A DNA stretch of 64,000 nucleotides, taken from contig QEVJ01000002.1 of NCBI GenBank assembly GCA_003576845.1, positions 1 to 64,000 of the forward strand, written 5' to 3'. Each line of letters begins with the position of its first letter. Position 1 is the stretch's first letter. Source of the DNA: Planctomycetota bacterium. Its GTDB lineage: Bacteria > Planctomycetota > Planctomycetia > Pirellulales > PLA5. Below are positions 54,761 to 64,000 of this stretch, one piece after another. The position numbers were made by a program, and so were the translations under genes. The notes under the pieces were generated by a model. The model had not been told where the DNA came from. It saw nothing but the letters and a program-made list of their open reading frames with translations, and did not search any database.

Positions 54761-55645
54761 TTACGTCCGGTAGCCGCGCCGTCTCACGGTCGAGGCCGCA
54801 AAAATCAGGCCGGTTAGCGCGATGGCGTACGCCGCGGGCTCCGGAATGGGAACGACGCGGCGCATCTCGGCAGTCGACGGGTCGATGACGAACATGCGCG
54901 GCACGTCCTCGACATCCGGCACGACAAGCGCGAGGTACTCGTCAACCGGAACCAGTTGAATGGCGCGGTCGATAAAGTCGCCGAATTGAACGCTTCCGAT
55001 GACCGACAAGTCGAGTGGTCGGCTGCGAACCAGGCTTCCATCCGGCGTAAACTCCAGGAATGCTTGCCCTGACCAACCGTCGGCGGTTATCGCGTATAGG
55101 CGATCGGTTTGCGGATGAAAGGCAATCGCCGTCGGATCGCGACCTTGAAGGTCTGCCAGAATGGACCACGTGTCGGACGCCGGTGCATACGAATACAAAT
55201 AGCCCGTTCCGCCAAGCGTGGCGACGACGAGCCGGTTTCGCGTCTGATCGAACGCGATGCCCATGGTCCAACTGAATTCGGGCAGCGAGGACGGCAGCAG
55301 AAGCGGCGTCAACTTGCGCGCCGCAAGATCGAGCGTGTTCATGCCGTGCAATCCCATCGCGTAGTACGCGCCCTCCGAGGCATCGAAAGCGACTTCTCCG
55401 ACGCCGGACGGCAGCGGTAACATCGTCGCGAGCTTCGGCCCGGCAAAGGTGAATTCGCCGTAGCGCGCTCCCGACGAGACGGAGAGGCTCCGCCTCGACA
55501 ACACGGCGCGAAACGGCGTTTCGGGAAGGTCCGACGACCACACGCACCCGGCACACGGCGGAGTCAGCGTACCCGCCCAATTCGGCTGCGACCCGAGGAA
55601 AGCGACAGCCGAGCAAATACCCAGACGCAATGCTGTTCCGAACAT
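54761..55645 (-). CDS. PEP-CTERM-anchored exported protein
   Basis: A 294-residue protein with an N-terminal signal (ALRLGICSAVAFLGSQ) and a C-terminal PEP-CTERM sorting tail (PIPEPAAYAIALTGLIFAASTVRRRGYRT), which is processed by an exosortase elsewhere in the genome. The middle has beta-propeller-like strands (GEVAFDASEGAYYAMG, MGIAFDQTRNRLVVATLGG, AIAFHPQTDRLYAITADG). The function is unknown; it is likely surface-located. Confidence 0.85.
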   Translation of the reverse strand: MFGTALRLGICSAVAFLGSQPNWAGTLTPPCAGCVWSSDLPETPFRAVLSRRSLSVSSGARYGEFTFAGPKLATMLPLPSGVGEVAFDASEGAYYAMGLHGMNTLDLAARKLTPLLLPSSLPEFSWTMGIAFDQTRNRLVVATLGGTGYLYSYAPASDTWSILADLQGRDPTAIAFHPQTDRLYAITADGWSGQAFLEFTPDGSLVRSRPLDLSVIGSVQFGDFIDRAIQLVPVDEYLALVVPDVEDVPRMFVIDPSTAEMRRVVPIPEPAAYAIALTGLIFAASTVRRRGYRT

Positions 55646-55919
55646 AGCGGGGCTCCTCTTTTCAAGATGGTGAACGTATTGGATTCGTCATTGGCAATTC
55701 AAAAAACGGATGATCCGAAAAAGGAACGACCGGGAACTGCAGGCCGATTACTCCCGCCGCGGATTCGCAAGTGAAAGGGAACCCGTTTGCGACGCGGGCG
55801 TCAGGATAGCCCGTTTGGGTGACGCCGTCAAGCAACGGCTATAGACTAGGGGACGCCGAATACCTCGGCAGGCGAATAAGATTCGCGCTCACATCGAGGT
55901 CGCGTCGCGGAATGCGCGC
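55646..55919. other. intergenic region
   Basis: No gene or repeat recognised. It should contain the promoter of the PEP-CTERM gene. Confidence 0.4.
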
Positions 55920-57200
55920 TCAGAAGATATAGCTGAACCCCAGAATGTACTGCGCATCCATTTGCTCTTTGAGCCGATTGAGCGGGAAGTTGATCCCAAA
56001 GCGAACTTCCGCCGAGTCGGTCAGGATATAGCTGACGCCCGTCAGGAATTGCAGGTACGTTTGCCGCTCGCCGAAAAACTCCGATTGGCCGTTGAATTCG
56101 ACGATCACGCTGGTCAATCCCGGCGGGTAGCCCGGACCCATCGGCGAAATCGTGCCGCCGCGATGCTCGTGGGCTTCCTCACCGTGCGATCCGTTGCCTG
56201 CGCCGTGCCCGTTGCCGTGATGGTGCGGGAAGATCAGCTTCGGTCCCACGAACGAATGCGCGAACACCGCGGTATAGACGAGCGACGTCTCGCCGGAGCC
56301 GACGCCCGATTCGGGACCGACGTTCAGATACGCGGTGTTCCAATGCGTCCAGGGAATCCGGTCCAGGCTGCCGAGGTCGTGCCACGACGTGAGCAGCGGC
56401 GCGATGGTGGTTTCTCCTGCGCCCAAGTCGCGCGAATCGTCGCCCGTCGGCGCCGTGATGAAGATGTTCGTCGCCAGAAAGAAGCGTTCGGATTCGATCA
56501 GCACGACGCGCGGCGCGATTTCGATGTCGCCGAATCCCGTCGCCTGTTCGTCGGGACCGATAAGTCCGAGAAATGGAGCAGCGACGAGAATCCCGAACCG
56601 CCGCGTGAGCGCCCAGTCGAGATGAATCTCGGCTTCGTGCTCGTCGATCGTCGTTCCTTCCGCGTCCTTGGTGTACTTGTAGAACATGAACAGGTCGCGG
56701 TGCAGGTGCGGCGGCTCGATCGTGAAGGGATGCACCCACGGCGTGCCCGACGAGCTGCGGTGCGTCTCGACGAACTGTCCGCGAAGCAGGTCGCGCAAGA
56801 ATCCTTCGTTCGGCGGCGCCATCCAAGAGTAAGGCCGATACTCGTCCGACGGTCGCCACCAGCCGGGCGTGAAGGGATCTTCCCAGGTCCACTCGTCGTC
56901 GCCGTGTTCATCGTCGCCGTGACCGTCGTGCCCTTCGTGCTCATTGTGAGCTTCGTCGCCGTGGCCTGGGCGCGATTCGCCGTGGCCGTCGGACTCGTGA
57001 GCGTGCGCGGAATCATCGCCGCGCGGCACTTGAGTTCCGGCAAGACCAGCAGCTTCCATCGCGCGGAGCCGCGCCGTCAACTCGCGGTGCTGCTCGACCA
57101 GTTCCGCATACGATTGCGCACGGGCGTCGCTGCAATATAACGCCACTGCCGCGAACAGATACGCCGCCGCCAGCCAACCTCCTAAGCTCGAACGCTGCAT
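55920..57200 (-). CDS. His/Asp-rich outer-membrane beta-barrel protein
   Basis: A 426-residue product with an excellent AAGGAGG ribosome site before ATG 57200 and a signal peptide (LAAAYLFAAVALYCSDARAQ). A short coiled coil (YAELVEQHRELTARLRAM) is followed by a striking His/Asp/Glu/Gly-rich segment (about 60-105). The second half looks like an outer-membrane barrel: repeated aromatic strands, GFGDIEIAPRVVL, NTAYLNVGPESGVG, and a terminal GFSYIF ending in Phe. A second His-rich loop (FPHHHGNGHGAGNGSHGEEAHEH) is present. The His clusters suggest metal (Zn, Ni, Co or Cu) binding or import/export; this is inference. Confidence 0.8.
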   Translation of the reverse strand: MQRSSLGGWLAAAYLFAAVALYCSDARAQSYAELVEQHRELTARLRAMEAAGLAGTQVPRGDDSAHAHESDGHGESRPGHGDEAHNEHEGHDGHGDDEHGDDEWTWEDPFTPGWWRPSDEYRPYSWMAPPNEGFLRDLLRGQFVETHRSSSGTPWVHPFTIEPPHLHRDLFMFYKYTKDAEGTTIDEHEAEIHLDWALTRRFGILVAAPFLGLIGPDEQATGFGDIEIAPRVVLIESERFFLATNIFITAPTGDDSRDLGAGETTIAPLLTSWHDLGSLDRIPWTHWNTAYLNVGPESGVGSGETSLVYTAVFAHSFVGPKLIFPHHHGNGHGAGNGSHGEEAHEHRGGTISPMGPGYPPGLTSVIVEFNGQSEFFGERQTYLQFLTGVSYILTDSAEVRFGINFPLNRLKEQMDAQYILGFSYIF

Positions 57201-57592
57201 CGCCGCATACCTCCTTGCTCTGCTGCTCGCCACGGACGCCGCAAATCTGCGGCCACCGGCGCCATCCGTGGACGATTCCGCGCTCGTTCGCCGTCGCGCC
57301 CGCGTCGTCGGGCGTCCGTTTCGTTTGAATCGGTTCGCCCTCGCGTGCACGTTTACCGAGAGAAGCGACCGCCCTACGACCCGTCCCGGGAACGCGCGAT
57401 TGCGTCGAAGTCGCCGGACCGTTCGGCCGATTCCGCGCCGATGCTCGTGCTTGGGCAAACTTTGACGGCGCGCCCCGCTCCGCCACGCCCGAACGCGGTC
57501 GCTAGTTTCATCGGTCGCCCAGATGCCATTCAATTGCAAAAACAGCAGCGTATTTGCATTTCGATTGCGAAACGGAACCGGCCGCGCGCCGC
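57201..57592. other. intergenic region
   Basis: No gene is supported; frames are arginine-rich. It separates the His-rich barrel from pabB (both minus strand). Confidence 0.4.
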
Positions 57593-59098
57593 TCAACGGA
57601 AGGCCCGTAACAGTCCCTCCGCCTTGTGCCAGGTCTCGGCGTACTCGCGCTCGGGAACCGATTGAGCCACGATTCCACCGCCGGCCGGCGCTTGCCACCA
57701 GCCGCGGCCCGCCGTAACCGTCCGAATCAGAATGTTCGTGTCCATGCTCCCATCGAAGCCGAGGTAACCGAGCGCGCCGCAATACGGTCCCCGCGCCGTC
57801 GGCTCCAACTCCGCGATGATCTCCATCGCTCTCACCTTCGGCGCGCCGGTAATCGACCCGCCGGGAAACGCCGCCGCCAGCAGGTCGATCGCCGTCGCAT
57901 CGTCGCGGAGCGTTCCGCACACCGCCGACACGAGATGCTGCACGAACTGATACGACTCAACACGGCAAAGCTGCGTCACGCGGACGCTCTCGTCGCGGCA
58001 CACGCGCGAAAGATCGTTTCGCAACAAATCGACGATCATCACGTTCTCGGCCCGGTCCTTCTCGCTTGCCAACAGATCGTCGCCGGCGTAAAGATCGGCC
58101 TCGGGCAAAGCGAGCCGCCGCCGGGTGCCCTTGATCGGCCGCGTTTCCACTTCCCGCCCACGCACCGCGAGAAACCGCTCCGGCGACGCGCTGGCGATCT
58201 GAAACTCGCCCGCATCGAAATAACCGGCGAACGGCGCGGGATTCCGCTGCCGCAACCGCAGATACAGCGCGGCCGCATGCTCCTCGGCCGCATAGAGCAG
58301 CCGTTGCGACAGATTGACTTGAAAAATGTCGCCGGCCCGGATGTATTCGATCGCCCGCGCGACCGCGTCGAGATACTGCCGGCGCGAGAAATTGCTCGTC
58401 AAACCCGGCGGCGAGTCGACCGAATACTGCGGCGCCAGCTCGGCAAGCGATACGTGCCGCCCCGCGTCGACCGCCGTGTGCCGCGGCAACTCCGTCGTGG
58501 TCGAAAGCCGCTCGACGAGCCACTCAAGCCGCGAAGCGGCCCGCGCGCGGCGCTTCTGCGGTTCTCTCTCGGGCAATCCTTGCGAAATGACCCACGCCCG
58601 ATACGCCGCATGGTCGAACGCCACGACCGTGTCGTACCAGCCGAGCACGACGAGCGGCGCGCGGAATTCGTCGAACGCCGTCCGAGGCACGCGTTCGAGT
58701 TGATGCAACAGTTCGTATCCAAACCAGCCCGCCGCCCCGCCCTGAAACGGGGGCAAATCGGCCTGCGGCGCAACCAGCGCGTATCCCTCGTGCTCGCTTT
58801 CTTCGCGGAACGCACCGCGCAGCCGATCGAACGCTGTTTCGCGCGGCAATTCCGCGAGAGGTTCGCCCGTTCGCGCGGAACGGTTGGCACGGTCGTCACC
58901 CTCGACGAGAAATCGGTAAGGATCGGCCGCCACGAACGAGTACCGGCCCAACTCCGGATGCCGCAGCGCGCTGTCCAAAAAAACGCAGTGCGGCAGCGAC
59001 GCAAGCTGCAAGAACACGGCCTCCGCCTCTGGCATCGGCCGCAACTCGGCCACCAACGGCAACCCACCGGTGCTGCCTCGACCGTCGCCGCTACGCAC
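57593..59098 (-). CDS. pabB: aminodeoxychorismate synthase component I
   Basis: A 501-residue chorismate-binding enzyme that aminates chorismate on the way to p-aminobenzoate and folate. Motifs: GYELLHQLERVP, IRAGDIFQVNLSQRL, SPERFLAVRGREVETRPIKGTRRR, EKDRAENVMIVDLLRNDL, FPGGSITGAPKVRAMEII. PIKGT is the PabB-type motif (anthranilate synthases usually have PIAGT), so PabB is preferred over TrpE. Position overlaps mobB by eight bases. No pabA or pabC is adjacent. The start is a GTG. Confidence 0.9.
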   Translation of the reverse strand: MRSGDGRGSTGGLPLVAELRPMPEAEAVFLQLASLPHCVFLDSALRHPELGRYSFVAADPYRFLVEGDDRANRSARTGEPLAELPRETAFDRLRGAFREESEHEGYALVAPQADLPPFQGGAAGWFGYELLHQLERVPRTAFDEFRAPLVVLGWYDTVVAFDHAAYRAWVISQGLPEREPQKRRARAASRLEWLVERLSTTTELPRHTAVDAGRHVSLAELAPQYSVDSPPGLTSNFSRRQYLDAVARAIEYIRAGDIFQVNLSQRLLYAAEEHAAALYLRLRQRNPAPFAGYFDAGEFQIASASPERFLAVRGREVETRPIKGTRRRLALPEADLYAGDDLLASEKDRAENVMIVDLLRNDLSRVCRDESVRVTQLCRVESYQFVQHLVSAVCGTLRDDATAIDLLAAAFPGGSITGAPKVRAMEIIAELEPTARGPYCGALGYLGFDGSMDTNILIRTVTAGRGWWQAPAGGGIVAQSVPEREYAETWHKAEGLLRAFR

Positions 59099-59588
59099 GC
59101 GCTATCTCCAGCACCCGATCGGCAACGAAGCCCACGTCCCCACGCGGCCAGACCGGAATTCCTATGCTCGCGGCGTCATCGCTTACCACGGCCCGGATCG
59201 TGCTATGCTCGGCGGCATACGGCGGCGTGCCGAGCGCCGCACGCCACACTTCGATCTTGGGCGCTTCCGTCATCAAGTCCCCTTCGACGACAACGAGATC
59301 GCAATTCGCGAACAGGCCGGCGACCTCGCGATATCGATTCTCGTCGCGCTCCGTGCCCGTAGCCGGAATGAACACGGCGCTCATCGCGGGCGAAAGGATG
59401 CCCACCGCCGCGGCCCCCGCCTCGCGATGGCGGAACGAGTCCTTTCCCGGCGCGTCGAGTTCGTGCCGATGATGCGTATGCTTGATCGTGCCGACGCGCA
59501 GCCCGCGCGACGAAAGTTCGGCGACGAGCTCTACGACCAGCGTCGTCTTGCCGCTGTTCTTCCGCCCCACAATATGAACGCGATTCAC
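59091..59588 (-). CDS. mobB: molybdopterin-guanine dinucleotide biosynthesis protein MobB
   Basis: A 165-residue P-loop GTPase-like protein that assists the formation of the molybdenum guanine dinucleotide cofactor. Walker A RKNSGKTTLVVEL, then IKHTHHRHELDAPGKDSFRHREAGA (typical MobB) and DLVVVEGDLMTEAPKIEVWR. It overlaps pabB by eight bases and is transcribed first. Molybdoenzyme genes are not in the window. Confidence 0.92.
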   Translation of the reverse strand: MNRVHIVGRKNSGKTTLVVELVAELSSRGLRVGTIKHTHHRHELDAPGKDSFRHREAGAAAVGILSPAMSAVFIPATGTERDENRYREVAGLFANCDLVVVEGDLMTEAPKIEVWRAALGTPPYAAEHSTIRAVVSDDAASIGIPVWPRGDVGFVADRVLEIARA

Positions 59589-60007
59589 ATAATTCTCGCA
59601 GGATGAAACGAGGTCCTTCGTTCAAAGTAAGTGCGACCCAACGTCGGCGTCAAGGCCCCAGGCCGTACTCGCCGGCGGCCCGCGACCGTCGAGCGAGCGG
59701 GCCGCAGGCTGCTCCAGAGATCTGCGCGTTGCGCACACATTGGGCCGCGCTGCGAAACGCACCCGCGATCGTCGAGTGGCCGCGCATCCGCGATTTGAGT
59801 GAAGCTCGCCCACGGTATGAAGCCGACGACTCGCCGGACGAGTCGCCGATCGGCGCGGCCGCGAAGGGTGGTGTGACGGATACGACCACAGGCGCGCGGT
59901 CTCGCTCGGCCGCCCGGGCCGAAAACCGCGTCACGCTCCTCGGCCTGTCGTGTGGCATCGGATTTGCCCAGCGAACGCCGCGGAAAGCCGCACTCGGAGG
60001 CCCGACT
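59589..60007. other. intergenic region
   Basis: Divergent gap between mobB and the giant surface protein. I see no gene or clear repeat. Confidence 0.4.
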
Positions 60008-63000
60008 ATGAATGCGCGAGTTACGAAACCGCACGCGAGCCGGAAACCTCGCCGCCGACTGCGCGCCGAGCGGCTCGAGGACCGCTGCCTGCTCACGACG
60101 ATCGGCGAATTGCCGGTCCTCTTCATCCTCGTCGAGAACGGGACCGGCTACGAGCACGACTTTCACCCCGACCACAGCGTCGCCGCATATCGCGGACTGC
60201 TCGACGGCAGCGATGGCAGCGGCGCGCCGGTGAACGTCGGGGCAATCAATCTCTCGGACACGCCCGGCGGAAACCAAGGAAGGTTCGCCGGCGATGCGGC
60301 GTTTCCGCGGACGGGTGGCGATCATTTCGCGCTCCAAGCCGCGGCGTCGCTGTACGTTCCACCCGGTTTCGAGGGCACGTATACGTTCGGCGTCAATAGC
60401 GACGACGGAAGTCGATTGCGAATCGACGGGAGTTCGCCGATCGTCGATGACGCGACGCATCCTCCGCAAGATCGCTTTGGCACGATGTTTCTGGCGGCCG
60501 GTATCCATTCCCTGGAGCTGACCTATTTCGAATACGTGCTCGGAGCGACCGTCGAGCTGTTCATCGCGCCGGGCACGCACGCGGCGTGGAACGCGAGTTT
60601 TCATTTGCTCGGCTCGACGGCCGGCAGCGGCCCGTTTGCTATCGGCGGGTTTCGCGTCCGGCAGCGGAGCAGCAACGCCACGATCGCAAGCCTCGCGAAG
60701 GCCGATGCGCTATTGGCCGAACCGTATCACAACGTCGTCGACTACTTCAAGGAAAACTCCGTCGGCAAACTGAAGCTCGTGCCCGCGAGCAACGGCGAGA
60801 CGCATGGCCAGGCCGACGGAATCATTGGTCCGCTGGAACGGCTCATCCCCGCAACGTCGCCTGAAGCCACGCGCCGCAGTGCCTTGGAACTGGCCGATCC
60901 TTATTTCGATTACGCGCGATACGACGCGAACCACGACGGCCAGATATCGCACAACGAGCTGGCTGTCGTGGTTGTCGGCGGCGACGTGAACCACAACTGG
61001 CACCAGGCGACGGTGCTCGACGCCAGCCTCTTCGTTCCCGGTTCGTTCTTTCGACAAACCGTGGTCGACCCGGCAACCAATCTGCATTACGACCGCGTGT
61101 ACGGCGCGCTGCTCTCGCCGCCGGGCGCCGTGACGCTGTATCAATATCAGTACTACGCCCACGCGGGCGGCAACTGGGACTTCTGGACTTCGCCAGCGGC
61201 GCAGACGCACGCCGCAAACAACGGCATCTCGCAATTCCGCACGGCGATCGACGGGGCCAACACGCGAACCCTCGACAGAGCCGTGCCGGCCGACGGCATC
61301 CAACTGCTTCCCTGCCAAAACGCCGCCTGCGATCCAGGCATCCTCGTGGCCGGTTTGGGCCAATGGATCGACTTCATGACCGTCGTCCACGAAATCAGCC
61401 ATTTGCTCAGCAACCAAGCCTACGACCTCTACAACTACGAACAGTTCGGTGTTGCGACGGGCATCAACCGCTACGCCACGATGGGCGTCGGCCGCGATGG
61501 AACCGTGCATCACGATCCGTGGTCCAAGACGCGGTTTGCCTGGATCGCGCCAACCCTGGCGACGCAGCCCGGCTGGTACTCGCTGCCCGCCGTCGAACAG
61601 TCGGGGCAGGTGTTGCGGATTCAGCGCAACGCCGACGAGTATTTCCTGGTCGAAAACCGCTGGAAGGGAACGTCCTACGATGGCACAGCCACCGCGCTCC
61701 GCGAAATCCCCGGTTTTCCCGACATCGGCCTGTTCGATGAAGGGCTGGCGATTTGGCACGTCGACGAGACGGAACTGCCCGCTTTCTTGACCGCCAACGG
61801 TACGCCCGAGCACCCGTTCACCGAGCCGCCGTTCATTCGCAAGGTCGACGCCGGCGCCGCCGCCAACTCATTTGACGACTTGTGGGACGGGACAAAGATG
61901 TTCAGCGCCATCTCCACGCCCAACACCGCGTGGAACGATGGCGCCGTTAGCGACATCGTCATCAGCGCCATTTCCGCCCCGGGACCGGTCGTGACGTTTC
62001 ACCTGGACTTCACGGGAGTGCCTCGCGACTTGTCCGAGCCGAACGACAGTTTCGAGCTGGCCAGGTCGATCGGATCCGGCGACCGGACGCTCGCCAACTT
62101 GTCGATTCACCGCGGCAACGACGATTACTACCGTTGGGTCGCTCTTGCAGACGGTGAGACGCTCGTCCGCATCGAGTTCGACGACGCCCAGGGGGACCTC
62201 GATCTGTACGTGTATCGCGACGACCCGCTGCGCACGCCGGTCGGCGTCAGCGCCGGCGGCACGAATAGCGAGGCGATCTCCGTCGCCGCCGAAGCAGGCC
62301 AGGCGTACTTCATCAAGGTCGTCGGCTACAACAACGCCGTGAACCCGAACTACACGCTCACCGTCGACGGGCCCGAAGCCCCCGGCGACTACCTGGAATC
62401 CAACGACACGTTGGCCTCCGCCGCCAACCTGGGAACTGGGGACCGAACGGAAACCGGGCTGTCGATTCACGCTCCCGGCAACGAAGACTACTTCCGCTGG
62501 TTCGCGCCGGGCGTCGGCAGCGCCGTCGTGACGGTCAACTTCCAACACGCCCTGGGCGACGTCGACCTCGCCGTCTACGACCACGCCGGCACGCTGCTCG
62601 CTTCCTCGACGGGCACCGGCAACTCGGAACAAGTGACCGTTCCCAACGTCGTCCCCGGCGAAGAATTCTTCATCCGCGTTTACGGCTATGCCGGCGCCGT
62701 GAACCCGGCGTACGACCTCGCCATCGATGGCCCGGCAATCGAATCGGACTATCTGGAACCCAACGATTGCACGCTCGGGGGAGCACGGCACTTGGGCACC
62801 GGGGATCGAAGCTACGCAAACCTCGCACTCGAATCGGTCGGCGCGGCAGATTGTTATCTCTGGCACGCTCCCGCCGACGGTTTGCTGACGGTCGACGTCG
62901 AATTCCGTCACGATGTCGGAGACTTGGATGTGCAAGTCTTCGACTCGGCGTGGAACTTGCTCGGAGAGTCGACGTCCACCGACGACGACGAACGCGTGGA

Positions 63001-64000
63001 GTTGGTCGTCCGCCGCGGCCAGACGTACTTCATCGACGTGTACGGCTATCGCGACGCGATGCACTACGACTATCGCCTTTCGCTCGACGGTCCCGACGTG
63101 CCCGCCGACCCCTACGAACCGAATGACGGGTTCGTGCAGGCGGCCCTATTGGGAACGGGCAATGTGTCGCTCGCGGACCTGACGATTCAAGACATTTACG
63201 GTCGGGATTTCTACCGCTGGATTTCGCCCGCCAACGGCGATCTCGCCGTCGACATCGCGTTCGACCATCAGGTCGGCGGCCTCGACTTGTACTTGTTCGA
63301 CGCCGCGCAAAACGAAATCGGGCGGTCGACCGGGAGCGGCGATACCGAGACCGTCGTCGTGTACAACGTCGTCCGCGGCCAAAGCTATTACCTCCTCGTT
63401 CAGGCGCAGGCGTTCCAGGATGCCTACGATCTGCACATCGTGGGACCGCCGCTCTTGCCCGATGCGCTCGAAACGAACGATTCCCGCGAGTTCGCCCGGC
63501 AGACCGCGTCGGGGGACATTACGCTCTCGAACCTGACGCTCCATTCGGCGACCGACGCGGACTATTTCCGCTGGGTTTCGCCGGACAACGGCCCCGTCGC
63601 CGTCGGTCTTTCGTTCGAACACGACGCCGGCGACGTGGACCTGTTCGTCTTTGACGAATTCGGCAGCCTGTTGGGCGCTTCGACTTCGACCGGCGACCTC
63701 GAGCACGTAAGTCTCGCGGCCGTCGCGCGCGGTCAAGCAATCTACGTGCTGGCGGAGGGCTACGGCGGCGCGCTGCAATACGCCTATCGGCTGTCGATCG
63801 ACGGTCCCGATATTCCCGCGGATCGCTTCGAGAATAACGACTCGTTCGACGCGGCCGCATCGCTCGGCGCGGGCGACCGCGTCGAATCCGACTTGACGAT
63901 CGACGCCCCCTTCGACGATGACTACTTCCGGTGGACGCCTGGGGCCGCCGGACCGGCGAACGTCAGCGTCTACTTCCGACACAGCACCGGCGACGTGGAC
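60008..64000 (+). CDS. giant secreted M6-like metalloprotease with PA14, EF-hand and PPC repeats, cut at window end
   Basis: The frame stays open from ATG 60008 to the end of the window (1331 residues so far). The N-terminus RLRAERLEDRCLLTT is an LEPR-xLL-like motif of planctomycete surface proteins. A PA14-like domain follows (about 35-190: GTYTFGVNSDDGSRLRIDG). An EF-hand-like loop is YDANHDGQISHNEL. The zinc motif VVHEISHLL (HExxH, about residue 463) and later GLAIWHVDE fit an M6/immune-inhibitor-A-type peptidase. From about residue 672 six ~119-residue PPC-type repeats begin, each with EPND-like and DYYRW/DYFRW-like motifs; the sixth is cut. Secreted or surface protease with extended C-terminal repeats. 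Confidence 0.85.
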   Translation, partial: MNARVTKPHASRKPRRRLRAERLEDRCLLTTIGELPVLFILVENGTGYEHDFHPDHSVAAYRGLLDGSDGSGAPVNVGAINLSDTPGGNQGRFAGDAAFPRTGGDHFALQAAASLYVPPGFEGTYTFGVNSDDGSRLRIDGSSPIVDDATHPPQDRFGTMFLAAGIHSLELTYFEYVLGATVELFIAPGTHAAWNASFHLLGSTAGSGPFAIGGFRVRQRSSNATIASLAKADALLAEPYHNVVDYFKENSVGKLKLVPASNGETHGQADGIIGPLERLIPATSPEATRRSALELADPYFDYARYDANHDGQISHNELAVVVVGGDVNHNWHQATVLDASLFVPGSFFRQTVVDPATNLHYDRVYGALLSPPGAVTLYQYQYYAHAGGNWDFWTSPAAQTHAANNGISQFRTAIDGANTRTLDRAVPADGIQLLPCQNAACDPGILVAGLGQWIDFMTVVHEISHLLSNQAYDLYNYEQFGVATGINRYATMGVGRDGTVHHDPWSKTRFAWIAPTLATQPGWYSLPAVEQSGQVLRIQRNADEYFLVENRWKGTSYDGTATALREIPGFPDIGLFDEGLAIWHVDETELPAFLTANGTPEHPFTEPPFIRKVDAGAAANSFDDLWDGTKMFSAISTPNTAWNDGAVSDIVISAISAPGPVVTFHLDFTGVPRDLSEPNDSFELARSIGSGDRTLANLSIHRGNDDYYRWVALADGETLVRIEFDDAQGDLDLYVYRDDPLRTPVGVSAGGTNSEAISVAAEAGQAYFIKVVGYNNAVNPNYTLTVDGPEAPGDYLESNDTLASAANLGTGDRTETGLSIHAPGNEDYFRWFAPGVGSAVVTVNFQHALGDVDLAVYDHAGTLLASSTGTGNSEQVTVPNVVPGEEFFIRVYGYAGAVNPAYDLAIDGPAIESDYLEPNDCTLGGARHLGTGDRSYANLALESVGAADCYLWHAPADGLLTVDVEFRHDVGDLDVQVFDSAWNLLGESTSTDDDERVELVVRRGQTYFIDVYGYRDAMHYDYRLSLDGPDVPADPYEPNDGFVQAALLGTGNVSLADLTIQDIYGRDFYRWISPANGDLAVDIAFDHQVGGLDLYLFDAAQNEIGRSTGSGDTETVVVYNVVRGQSYYLLVQAQAFQDAYDLHIVGPPLLPDALETNDSREFARQTASGDITLSNLTLHSATDADYFRWVSPDNGPVAVGLSFEHDAGDVDLFVFDEFGSLLGASTSTGDLEHVSLAAVARGQAIYVLAEGYGGALQYAYRLSIDGPDIPADRFENNDSFDAAASLGAGDRVESDLTIDAPFDDDYFRWTPGAAGPANVSVYFRHSTGDVD

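Overview
The window looks like a chromosomal segment of a planctomycete, probably of the Pirellulales type. The reasons are the high GC content by eye and a set of gene families typical of that phylum: a ThuA-like/DUF1080 fusion, a PVC-type beta-propeller protein with HEAT repeats, a Tat-exported TIM-barrel protein paired with a Gfo/Idh oxidoreductase, an RNA polymerase alpha-CTD/TPR protein, a PEP-CTERM protein, and a giant surface protein that opens with an LEDRCLLT (LEPR-xLL-like) motif. No rRNA or tRNA gene was recognised.

Layout. 0.4-4.8 kb: small GYF_2 and membrane genes, an acyl-CoA dehydrogenase, a hemerythrin-like protein and an RluA pseudouridine synthase. 5-10 kb: a PAS/PAS/GAF histidine kinase and an outer-membrane efflux lipoprotein. 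10-18.7 kb: small genes, then two enolase-superfamily genes flanking an M20 peptidase, an RNase Z-like hydrolase, an unrecognised gene and a short glycosyltransferase. 19.7-32.9 kb: a transcriptional regulator, exported and carbohydrate-related genes, an Orc1/Cdc6-like ATPase, rhamnulokinase, amidase and thiolase. 33-43.2 kb: an alpha-CTD/TPR protein and a HEAT protein, then the origin-type cluster NifS-like, dnaA, dnaN, dciA (DUF721), gyrB. 43.2-48.1 kb: a complete type II-C CRISPR-Cas locus (cas9-cas1-cas2 on the minus strand). 48.2 kb: a parS-like 34-bp palindrome. 48.4-54.7 kb: ThuA/DUF1080 and five consecutive receiver-domain genes. 54.8-64 kb: a PEP-CTERM protein, a His-rich outer-membrane protein, pabB-mobB, and a giant M6-like peptidase/PPC-repeat protein cut by the window end.

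The main discoveries are three. (1) The CRISPR-Cas9 locus can be assembled from sequence alone: a tracrRNA gene diverging from cas9 (promoter, anti-repeat, terminator) pairs along 31 base pairs with one single 36-bp CRISPR repeat between gyrB and cas2. Every departure from Watson-Crick in the stems is a G:U wobble. The array has one repeat and no spacer. (2) Degenerate heptanucleotide repeat runs, resembling the STRR elements of cyanobacteria, are scattered through the window. They lie not only between genes but also in frame inside gyrB, at the C-terminus of cas1, in the NifS-like gene and in a hypothetical gene; one run supplies the stop codon of an oxidoreductase. (3) A parS-type centromere core sits inside a perfect 34-bp palindrome next to the origin-type gene cluster and the CRISPR locus.
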